DNA from: Elmis aenea
Lineage: Eukaryota; Arthropoda; Insecta; Coleoptera; Elmidae
DNA: 64,000 nucleotides
Direction: 5' to 3'
NCBI GenBank assembly: GCA_947652605.1
Contig: OX393579.1
Coordinates: 18,807,674-18,871,673, forward strand
The notes below the pieces were generated by a model. That model did no database searches and was not told the DNA's origin. It saw only the letters and a program-made list of their open reading frames with translations. A program made the translations under genes and the position numbers. Shown here in pieces: positions 1-9,789 of the stretch. Within the stretch, counting starts at the first letter, position 1, and each line of letters begins with the position of its first letter.

Positions 1-1670
1 TTTCAAATATACAGGGTGTTTCGTTTGGCCGGCACATAAAAAAATTTATTTTTTTTAAATAGAAAACCCTGTATATTTTTACATTTTTGGATTCCTCTTA
101 AAATTTACTTTAAAAAATGTAAAGGGTTATATGGGTCTTAAGTTAACCGTTTTCGTAAAATTTACATTTTTATGCAATTTTTGTGCAAAACAGCACTTTC
201 AATTTTTTTTAACATTAAAGTTATTTAAAAAAGCGGTAAAATTTTGTTTAAAATTTAGATTGACAATAGATTAATTAACACTTTGCGCTAGCTACATTTT
301 AAAAATACTATACAGGGTGTTTTTTACGCTTGGTCAAACTTGTGAAACTTTAAACATCGATAAGTCATTTTTCTTAAATGCAACACCCTGTATATTTTTA
401 CATTTTCTTGTAGAGAATTTAATTGTCTTTCGAAATTATTAAGCATGTCCTATACCTAAAGTTAATATTTTTCGAGCTATCTCGATTTTTATTAGTATTA
501 CTAAGGCAATTAAAATATTTTAAAGTCGGCCATGGACGTAAGTCGTAATTTTTCAAAGAATTTTTAAACAAAAGAATAAAAAGAGCTCCAACTTTAATTT
601 TAGTCCAATAATGTACCCCTTTTCCCCGAAATGTATCCTATAAATTGTTTAAAATTATATTCTTGTTCATGTTCTACGCACAGCCGTAGATGTTGTCTCA
701 AAAACTCTAGCACTCTTGATAACATTTCTGGGGTTATACCATTAAAAGCAACACAGCAAGTAATGCAGTTGCCGAACACAGAATATCCTAATAGATGGAT
801 AGGGCGAGGTAGACCAATCTCCTGGCCACCTAGGTCACCCTTATAGATTTATTTTTGTGGGGACCCATAAAACAGGTGTATCAAGACCCCTCAACAACTG
901 CTGAAGATGTGCAGAACAGGGTTCGTGTTGCTTTTGATGGTATAACCCCCGAAATGTTATAAAGGGAGCTAGAGTCTTTCAGACAAGGTCTACGGCTGTG
1001 CGTAGAACAAGGACATAATCTTGAACAATTTATTCGATAAATTTCGGAAAAATGGGGTACATTTTTAGTCTAAAATTAAAGTTGGAGCTCTTTTTATTCT
1101 TTTGTTTAAAAATTGTTTGAAAAATTACGACTTACGTCCATGGCCCACTTTAAAATATTTTAATTGCCTTAGTAATACTAATAAAAATCGAGATAGCTCG
1201 AAAAATATTAACTTTAGGTATAGGACATGCTTAATAATTTCGACAGACAATTAAATTCTCTACAAGAAAATGTAAAAATATACAGGGTGTTGCATTTAAG
1301 AAAAATGACTTATCGATGTTTAAAGTTTCACAAGTTTGACCAAGCGTAAAAAACACCCTGTATAGTATTTTTAAAATGTAGCTAGCGCAAAGTGTTAATT
1401 AATCTATTGTCAATCTAAATTTTAAACGAAATTCTACCGCTTTTTTAAATAACTTTAATGTAAAAAAAAATTGAAAGTGCTGTATCGCTCAAAATTTTCA
1501 TAAAAATGTAAATTTTACGAAAACGGTTGACTTAAGACCCATATAATCTTATACATTTTTTAAAGTAAATTTTAAGAGGAATCCAAAAATGTAAAAATAT
1601 ACAGGGTGTTCTATTTAAAAAAAATAAATTTTTTATGTGCCGGTCAAACGAAACACCCTGTATATTTGAA
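1..1670. mobile_element. Long palindromic (fold-back) element with decayed Tc1/mariner transposase core
   Basis: The first and last ~800 bp are reverse complements. The start (TTTCAAATATACAGGGTGTT) mirrors the end at about 1651-1670, and inner landmarks pair too: the 313 and 1350 CACCCTGTA motifs, and 526-600 with 1080-1150. Each arm carries the TACAGGGTG/CACCCTGTA motif several times, at 11, 64, 313 and 384 and mirrored at 1277, 1350, 1598 and 1650. The left end may run beyond the window. The central part is described separately as a transposase relic. The flanking TA and that relic suggest the Tc1/mariner superfamily (inference). Confidence 0.85.
760..1030 (+). pseudogene. Decayed Tc1/mariner-type (IS630) transposase C-terminus
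   Basis: Around 766-846 the + strand reads NTEYPNRWIGRGRPISWPPR followed by SPL and a stop. This matches the conserved RWIGRxGPxxWPPRSPDL block that precedes the last catalytic Asp in insect Tc1/mariner-like transposases (family knowledge). Downstream, about 885-1030 reads in broken frames like the usual C-terminal tail. The SPDL Asp region is disrupted by a short deletion and frameshift, and stops follow. The piece 880-1000 is also present inverted at 660-760, so part of the gene belongs to the palindrome arms and only ~120 bp forms the loop. It cannot encode a working enzyme. Confidence 0.6.
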
Positions 1671-2064
1671 AATAATTTTAGGTTATGTAGAAAATAGGTT
1701 TGCACAATATTTGTATTAAACATTTTTTGATATTTTCATTAATAAAGGAGCTATCGAAGAATCTCAGGGTCGTGGTGCACCCTGTATAACACATTATTAA
1801 AAGACAAAAAAACATTTGCAACATGTACCACTGCTATTTTAGTTCTGCAGAGTAACAACGTCACACAAAACATAATTAGAATATGAACAAAACATAATAC
1901 GGTATGGTATTTGAGATTTTATATTTAAACAAAGTAATGTCGAGCAATTGCGAAATATTTATTTGTATACATTTTTCAACAAAAAAAAAAACAGAATTTG
2001 TTTTTCTAAATTTCATTTGTTGTTTGCCATCTTCAATTGCATTTTATTATCTTTTTTACCTTAG
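1671..2064. other. Probable intron sequence upstream of the 2065 exon
   Basis: AT-rich DNA with a lone CACCCTGTATAA motif near 1777 and a pyrimidine-rich tract ending TTTTTTACCTTAG at 2052-2064, which serves as a splice acceptor for the next feature. No earlier exon of that gene is visible; it is presumably left of the window. Confidence 0.4.
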
Positions 2065-2152
2065 ATACAGCTACCGTGGCACGGATATCAAGTTTTACCC
2101 TAACTACAAGAGAGTATCTGAAAATGCTGCCGATGTCTTTGGCGCAAAATAA
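2065..2152 (+). CDS. Last coding exon of an unrecognised gene (partial)
   Basis: After a good acceptor (pyrimidine tract plus TTAG at 2061-2064) the sequence is markedly less AT-rich and stays open for 28 codons to TAA at 2150-2152. The residues begin YSYRGTDIKFYPNYKRV and end in ADVFGAK. One leading base completes a codon begun in the previous exon. An AATAAA overlaps the stop codon at 2148-2153. Codon use and amino-acid composition differ sharply from the surrounding repeat DNA, which is why I call it coding. I do not recognise the family. The upstream in-frame Met at 1904 lies in low-complexity intron-like DNA and is not a plausible start. Earlier exons must be outside the window. Confidence 0.5.
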
Positions 2153-2837
2153 AAAAGAATCGCATTTAATTTAAAACGCTATAAAGTGAGCTTTTATTAA
2201 CTACGAAGCCTTATATAGTTTAATCCATATAATTGCTCCAAAGGCATATTAGCAAATAAGACACAGGTGAAACCTACAAGTGATCCTGTTAATTCATCAT
2301 TATTTCAACGTTTATATCAATACAGACCTAACAAGATTATTTCTGCAAATTCTTTGACATTATGCTCCCATTAATACGACCAGGGTCGGATCAAGAGTTA
2401 AGCACACCCCAAGAGACAATTATAGTTCTTTTTTTTTTAAAGAAAGAGATATTTTTAAGGATATCGTACATTACTTTTATTTGTCACCAAAGAAACAGAA
2501 ACAAATGATTCTTAACATAATAATTGGGACATACTAATCGATTTAAAAATTATTACATGTTTAGCACAATTATTAAATAACAAATAAGCATCGCAATAAA
2601 TGACAAACGGCCCTCCTCCACGGCACGCTAGTTTCCTGTTGGGATTTCCTTCAAGCATAAAAAAGAGTAATGACTTGGCAAATCTCTGTTCACAATGAAA
2701 GCAAGTCATGATACAACCGATTCAAATTGTAGATCATTAAATCCAATGGAAGGAACGTATTGCTCAAATGAATTTGTTTATATTTGTTTACAACAATAAT
2801 GTAAACAGAAACTTTAAAAAACATAACAGTATACACG
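2153..2837. other. AT-rich intergenic sequence
   Basis: No credible ORF, splice pattern or repeat ends seen. It probably includes the 3' flank of the 2065-2152 exon. Confidence 0.4.
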
Positions 2838-3316
2838 GTAATAATCTACAGCGTTACCTGGGTAATTATGTTATAATAAGCGTCAGAGAGTGTTAATTGT
2901 TTAAGAAAACTCCAAAAAAATACAAATATATTTTTTAATTATGACAACAACGAAAATATTTTATAGACGTAATTTTTTTAAGTAACAGCCAACTATGGTT
3001 GCCATTAAAAAATTATAAATGTAGTCTGTATTAAGGTAACCGTACAACTTAAAAAAATAATAGTAGCTTGATCATAATTCACGGAAAATTATCTAAAAAT
3101 TATATATTTGCAACCTCCTTCTATCTGCCATAGCTAAAAAGACATTTGTGTTTTTTTTTTAAATCATTTTCATGTGTTAAATATTTCACAAAAAGTTGGC
3201 AACATTGGTTGATATTTGAAACGCATTCATTTTTTTTTGTCCAACTTTACCAATTTAATCCACTCTCTAACTCCTAAAAAAACAAAGTTACCCATGTAAA
3301 GCGGGAGATTATGGTT
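2838..3316. mobile_element. Diverged MITE of the GGTGACAATAATCTACATG family
   Basis: The left end (GGTAATAATCTACAGCGTTA, 2838) and right end (GGGAGATTATGGTTAT, about 3303) are imperfect inverted repeats. The next blocks also pair: GGTAATTATGTTATAATAAG with AAAACAAAGTTACCC, and AGAGAGTGTTAATT with AATCCACTCTCT. The same arrangement occurs much better preserved at 22674-23282 and 55369-55707. This copy is the oldest looking. Confidence 0.6.
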
Positions 3317-3346
3317 ATATTTCTTTACTATTACTAACCAAGTAAC

Positions 3347-4278
3347 CAGGGTTGGCCTGAATTAAATCACGATTGAAATCAGCAATTTTTTTAAATTAAA
3401 ATCGTGATTTAAATCAAACTTTATTTATTTTCACGATTCAAGGTCACACGTCACAATAATTTTTAATTTTAGGGTCAAAAGATCTATAGCTTCATTTAAA
3501 AAGTCTGCAACAATTAAAAGATTTTTCAAAAAATTTTATTCTTGATAAAAGTTGATGCAAGGCCTAAAACTAATTTTAAGATGGAAAAAATTCATATGAC
3601 AAGAGATTTTAACGATTTTAAAAATATTCGCAATGGGAAAAAACTTTTTGCAAATCAAAAATATGACTTAATACGATATTTTACCTTAAAATTTCATTTT
3701 GGAATTTTATAGTAGTTTCAACATTCAAAAAGTTTGCAACTAATACAAAAGTTTTTTATTATTGTTTTCTCGGAAAATTTTGCTTTTGAAAACAGTTTGT
3801 GCATGACCTAAACCTAATTTTATTTTAAGTTTAAAAAAAGTTCGGTAAAAATTCATATGACGCTTTTGGCGATTTTAGAAATATTCGCAAGATTAAAGTG
3901 CTCTTATTTTAAGTTAGAATTTTTTTTGTAACTCTTAAAATAAGACGACTACTCGTTTGAATATCTCTGAAATCGCCATAATCTTTGGTCGTATGAATTT
4001 TTATGAAATTGTTTCTATCTTAAAATTAGTTTTAGGTCATGCACTAACTTTTATCAAGAGAAATTTTTAATTAAGAACTTTTTCATTTGTTCCCTACTTT
4101 TTGAATGACGCTGTATGAAAGATATAATGTTAGGGTGAAAAATGAATAAATTCGTTGTAAAAACGAAAAATAGTCTAGTTTCTACAAAAAAATCAAAAAT
4201 TCGTGATTTTTTTGATTTGTTAAATTTAAATCAATGATTTTTGATTTTTTTGATAAAAACAAATTTTGCCCAACCCTG
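3347..4278. mobile_element. Non-autonomous hAT element related to the 9436-13594 hAT
   Basis: Ends are CAGGGTTGGCCTGAATTAAA and the inverse TTTGCCCAACCCTG. The subterminal regions are rich in ATCGTGATTTAAATC / AAATCAATGATTT, as in the autonomous copy at 9436. Flanking octamers CAAGTAAC and TTATTAAC are only partly alike, so the target duplication has decayed. The interior is itself an inverted repeat: AAAAAGTCTGCAACAATTAA near 3498 pairs with CTTTTTGAATGACGCTGTAT near 4098. This is the fold-back unit also seen at 44917-45757, probably inserted here. Confidence 0.7.
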
Positions 4279-4818
4279 TTATTAACGCTTCCTTAGTTGT
4301 TATTTATCTCTTTTTATTGTATTTTGCTAAGTTGTATTATTTTTTTTTTCAAATTGTAACATTTGTAAGTACATACTTAGTTTAAGGATGCTAGCTATTA
4401 CAACAACAAAAGTAATTTGAACCCTTGAAAAGTTTAGATACAATTTTGACATCACCTTTTACTCTTTCTAACTTTACACCAATTATTATTTCACTGAAAT
4501 CGTTTACATTTTTATATAATCCTAGAACTACATGTTTTCGCAACGGCATAACTAAAATAAATCAAGCAAGTGGAGATTAATAAATATTAAAAACGACTTG
4601 AAGGATGGCCTAACATTTGTAGTTACGACAATAGTATATTAAATAACAAGGGTTGTAGGAAGCATATTACGCACGAGTGGAAAAGTGCGTATTTCCACAA
4701 ATGCGTAATTGCTTTACAACTCGTGTTATCTAGCTTACTTTTTCTACGAACACATAATATCTATGATTTAAACGGCTTTTGGCTAATATACACATGTAAT
4801 TACGTTGTCAATTTTAAC
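4279..4818. other. AT-rich sequence with a small inverted repeat
   Basis: Mostly featureless. At 4648-4726 GGTTGTAGGAAGCATATTACG pairs loosely with GCGTAATTGCTTTACAACTC, and the inner ACGCACGAGTGGAAAAGTGC is hairpin-like. This may be a short MITE. Confidence 0.35.
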
Positions 4819-4872
4819 ATAAGCCTACTTTGACATTTCTAGACAAGTGTGCGTTTTGCTTATCGTGCCTTA

Positions 4873-5353
4873 AGTCTGTTTTATACTATACTATTTTTTC
4901 GTTTAAGAAAATCATATACGATTTTTAATACAAAAATTTCGTTCAAGAATTTAGCATGGAAAATATGAACCATTTACATTGTACTATTTTTTGGTACGAA
5001 AACTCCAATATATTTTGGTTACTTTTTAGTAACTTTTATCATATTTTGTTGGTACCTTGAGTAACCATGTCAAAGGTTCAATTTGAACACAGAACAAAAA
5101 GCGAATCATTTAGTATAAGTAGTATTTAACATCGTTTGATTGTTTCAGTTAACCTAACCCACAAATGACATGCGGTCAGATACAGTTACAGTAGAATACG
5201 CCTATACTAAAATTGGACGCATTTAGGGCACGTAGTAATTTCGTACGAATTTTTCGTTTAAGATTTTTAATTTCTGATTGACACCGTACTAGAAAATCGT
5301 ATACGATTTTCTTAAACGAAAAAATAGTATAGTATAAATTTATAAAACAGACT
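4873..5353. mobile_element. AGTCTG-ended MITE with TTA target duplication (PIF/Harbinger-like)
   Basis: Inverted ends AGTCTGTTTTATACTATACT and the reverse. They are flanked by TTA at 4870-4872 and TTA at 5354-5356. A second, larger copy at 39957-42084 has TAA on both sides. A 3-bp TWA duplication is typical of PIF/Harbinger elements (family knowledge). No transposase is present. Confidence 0.75.
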
Positions 5354-5477
5354 TTATAACTAGATATATTTGGTTATAATATAACTCACTTACTATGCAC
5401 GCAGGCAGTGTTTGACGTAAGGCTACTTCGATCTTTCTAGACAAGCGTGCCTTTTGCTTACCGTGCGTTATGTTATA

Positions 5478-5669
5478 GGCCGTTTACACTTACGGTTTTG
5501 TACGTAGTTATGATCGTGTGTGTGAATCTTGAATCTAGCACTGCTAGATTCTCTTGTGCAAAACCAAGGTCAATAAAATCGCTTAGTTTTAGCGTTTACA
5601 CACACGATCGTAACCATATGCAAAACCAAGTCAGCAAAACCACGTGCAAAACCTTATGTGTAAACGGCC
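5478..5669. mobile_element. GGCCGTTTACAC-ended MITE
   Basis: A 192-bp element with inverted ends GGCCGTTTACACTTA and ATGTGTAAACGGCC. Internal inverted pairs include ATGATCGTGTGTGTGAA and TTTACACACACGATCGTAA. It is flanked by TA on each side. No coding capacity beyond chance. Confidence 0.7.
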
Positions 5670-5710
5670 TACAAGGACTCACTTACTATGCATGCTGTAC
5701 GGTAAGAGTC

Positions 5711-7640
5711 ATTTAAATTAGTGGTCGTAGAAAAAAGTTATTACTGTACATTTTAAGTATCCTGCATGTTGAGGCAAAAAAAAACTGACAAAGTATCTCC
5801 ATATTGCTTTACCAGTAGAGTGATCTTGTGTTTACAAAAACTCTACGGAATCGTTTTTTTTTTTAAATTAAATGTATGGACATCAGCACTATTTACTTAA
5901 TCATGAATAACTAAATGGTACTGAAACTACTAACCACAATTGAACAAAATTACAAACATTGGCTACGCAGTCAACCAGCAAAAACACAACCAATTACTTA
6001 AGTTTATTTTATTTTAACAATAACGAACAAAATAGCATTTCTACTAAACTTTAATTAAATTTAATAACGTTCATTGTTCGCATATAATTACCGATTATTT
6101 TTGTACACTATTAATAAAATGAGAACCAGGAATTGCCAACTGCAATTAATTTAATCGGATTAGACGCATTCCTCAACGATGCTGTTGTACTTCCCCCAAA
6201 ACACAGCAATCATGGGTTAAACAACAAAGGCAATAAGGTAAAACCATAACTCAAGGATAACCATAGCTAATAAATAACGGTACATGTTATTTTAAACGCT
6301 TAATGCAGGCTAAATACGTAGGTAAAAAATAAAACTGACTAGATGATTGCACCTATTTATTTACATTTGAATCTCAATATTTTAATGGGTTTTTGGCACT
6401 AACGTAATGTAAATTAGTGCCACATTTACTGGAGTAGGGGTTTGTCGTAGTCAAATGGTAAAATCCGTAATATTACAAAATTCCTAGTGAATTGACTAAG
6501 TGCGAAAATTTCGTCAAATGAAAAGTTGGTCAAATGCTTAACTACGACTAGACGTTGCATAACATGACAATACATACAGGCATTTAGTAAAATGTTAATA
6601 AAATAAAAAGACATTTAGGGAAAACGAATGATATATTGATTTAACTTTCCTTATTATTGGACCAATTTTTAGACGTTGCCACCGAAAACACTTTAATTGT
6701 AACAAATTTCAGAGTGATTTACACAGCGTTATAAAACCGCCCTTAAATGCCCTAAACTTACTGACCTAAACAGAGTGCCAGTACGGATAAGTGCGATAGC
6801 AATGATTAAAGCTTGGTCTGATAATAATAATTAATAAGGGACGATAATTCACCCCTATTATCTTAAAATGCTTCGCCAACGTTTTTCTAAACGCCTAATA
6901 TTAAATCATTATCAAACGCATATTTGCACTTACACATAAAATTTAATGACTAAAATATTCTGGTCTGTAGTCAAATTTGTTTAAGTTCGTATGCACATTT
7001 AATCAAACAATGATTTAATAAAACAACGGATTTTACCATTCAACAGCGACATAAATTTGTTACTGTACAAGCCCGAAAATTGGTAAAGCTTAGGTTTTAC
7101 CAGTAAATCCTAGAATTTGCCATAGTAAGGCGGTAAAAGACCGAAATTAGCTTGTAAACGCTTCCATAACGAAAATGTGAACGCCAGCATTTCGGACTTT
7201 TAAGTTCGTTTTCATTTAAAAAGAGCTTTAACTAGTCTTTTTTCTGACCCTGATATATTTGGTCAATAATAGAGGGTCATTAGTTGAAGCTTATTTTTAA
7301 ATAAATCATGAAAATGAAGTTAATTTCAGGCTTTTACCACCTCACTATGATACCTATACGCTTTTTATTTTTTACCGGTTAAACCTAATTTTTACCATCG
7401 GGCTTTTACAGTAACTATATATTTATATTACACAAAAAATACAGGTTGAAATCAAAAATGGAGTTGTTTTTGACATTAAAAATAAATTTTGGAGATATTC
7501 CCAAACCTTAATAGGTTAAATATTGTATTTTTGTCCGCATATTATTATAAAAATTGCAATAACTCAATAAATATTAATTTTAGACATTTGATCTTTAATA
7601 GTTCTTAAAGATAATTAAGTTTTCGATACGAAATGTGAAA
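5711..7640. other. AT-rich intergenic sequence without recognised content
   Basis: About 1.9 kb in which I see no conserved ORF, no convincing exon and no paired repeat ends. Short open frames here look random. Confidence 0.4.
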
Positions 7641-8053
7641 CTATACAGGGTGTTCCATTTAATAAAATTGATATTCGTGTTTGAAGTTTAGCCAAATGGT
7701 CCGGGTATTGTATTTTTTAAAATTTTAACTAGTCAGCTACCACTAAAACACTATAGTCAAATAAAGTTTCAAAGGAACTCGTTCTGACATTGCCAAGTCG
7801 TCAAATATTAATATTTTTTGAAGGTTGTTTTTGTCAATATTTACCTAAAATCACAATACTTTCTTCATACTACGTATGGCGAAAGTAAAAACATAACTAA
7901 CTCAAAAACGATTGATTTTAGGTACAAAAAAAACCTTAGACGTTTTCGAAAGAAAATTTAATTTTGAATCTTAAAAGAAAACAATAAATACACTGTTCTA
8001 TTTAAAGAAACAAAATTACGTATCGGTGCACAAAAACAAAACACTCTGTGTAG
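7641..8053. mobile_element. Diverged TACAGGGTG fold-back element
   Basis: The left end TATACAGGGTGTTCCATTTA and the right end AACACTCTGTGTAGTAG are imperfect inverted repeats. Inner blocks pair weakly (AATATTGATATTCGTGTTT-type with ACGTATCGGTGCACAAAAA). It belongs to the family at 1-1670 but is older. Confidence 0.5.
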
Positions 8054-9789
8054 TAGAAAGAAATGACCACAGGCAACTTTTATTCAAAAAAAAATGTACT
8101 ACCAGACCTATCGAATAATTCATATTGGCTGGAACAGTCTGTATACATACATTGCGTCATTTAAAAAATATTTGTATTAATATGTATTTATATATATACA
8201 TACAGGGTGATTGATAGGGACCAGGCCTTAAAAATATATGAAGAATGAAAAGGGGTATTGATCTGAAATTTTGGTTATGACCATAATGGCATCTGATCTG
8301 TTAAATGAAAATATTTTCAAGATGGTGACACTTCCGGAAATATCGGAAGCTGACGTCTACTTTTTCATTTCAAATACAATGGTGTATTTTTTATTGCATT
8401 TTTGGATTCAACACGTTATTTTAGAGGGACTTTTGATAGCATTTCCTATATCTAAGTGCAATCGTTTTTTAGATTTTTGGACTTTTTTGAAACATTTTTG
8501 ATTTTCATTGTAATGCTTAAATATTGTCTACCGCCGCCTATTAAAGAGAAAACGCGTAACTTTAGACTATGCATAGAAGAAACCTTGGAGCAACCTGGAA
8601 TTTTTCCGATGCATTAGTTACAGGGTGCCCAAAATTTAATTTTCTTTTGGTATAACTTTAGACCACAAAAACGCGTTTTTTTCAAATGCAATGCCCAATT
8701 TGTTTTTTCATTTTCTAATGCAAAATTACATTCTGCACCAATCTGTATAAGCGTTTCTTATACCTATCTGCAACAATTTTCGAGTTATTAAGAATTTTTG
8801 ATAAAGTTAAGAGAAATTGAAACATTTTTTAATATTACGCCTTAAAAATGACAACAAATGCCAATATAAATAACTGTCAACCACTTTTATCGCGTTTGTC
8901 TGTAGTGTTCATGAAAATGGAAAATAAAGAGTAAGGAAGGCCGGGGCAAGTTGACGAAGTTAAGAAAAAAATTGGTTTCGGAAAAACATACCTACACCCA
9001 GAAGACCCTATTGTTATTTTTATTCAGAAAGGTAACATGTAACACAACGTAACTATGATTCAATAAAGAACTTAAACAAAGTCAAGCAGCTATATTTTTA
9101 GTTTAAACTTTTTGGTAAGTAAGTGTTCGTCATCTTACCCCATTACCGGGGTAAGATGACGAACAATATGGGGTAAGATGACGAATCAACAATAATCGCA
9201 TATAAAATCGCCGCCACCTTCATATGCTAAACAAGCATCATGCCCACCATACTTTACACTTTTTGCACTCTATCCAGTCTTTATCTGCAGGATCTACAAA
9301 AACTACGTGACAATTAGTTTTAAATAATTTTAAAACCGCTTTAAAGATAAACCCGTTTTAGACCACAATTCTTCCGACTCTGCATACGGCCATAAATGTC
9401 TATTATAAAGCAGATAGTAAAATTAGTGTCAGAACCAGGGTTGAGCAGATTTAAATCAATTGATTTAAATCATGATTTAAATCATGATTTAAATCAAGTG
9501 ATTTTTTTAAAAAAATCATTGATTTAAATCGTGATTTAAATCAAGTGAAAAAAAAACATCAATTTAAATCACTTATTATATGAGTAGGTAATAAAACATT
9601 TATAACAAAACAAAATTTTATTTTCTCAAATAAAAAAACATTAGGTATATGGTATTTATGTATATAAGTATTTAAAAAAAAACAACAGTTCTTATATGTA
9701 TATACGTATTAAATACATACTTATACGTAACGTAACGAAACGTAATTCATTTAAAATAATATATAATAATATACATTTATAAATTTTTG

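Larger units (their letters stand above)
4819..5702. repeat. Direct repeats of about 50 bp flanking inserted elements
   Basis: The block CCTACTTTGACATTTCTAGA...TGCGTTTTGCTTATCGTGC (4822-4868) recurs as GGCTACTTCGATCTTTCTAG...TGCCTTTTGCTTACCGTGC (5420-5466), on either side of the element at 4873-5353. A second block, CTCACTTACTATGCACGC at about 5384, recurs as CTCACTTACTATGCATGC at 5678. Two insertions thus sit in an older tandem repeat. Confidence 0.6.

Noticed and set aside
1904..2064. Met at 1904 as start of an 82-aa protein
   Set aside because: The first 53 codons are AT-rich intron-like sequence with a poly-A run, and a splice acceptor sits exactly where composition changes.
8271..8501. 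76-codon frame in the outer element
   Set aside because: Low-complexity text in repeat DNA, no partner motif and no conservation evidence.
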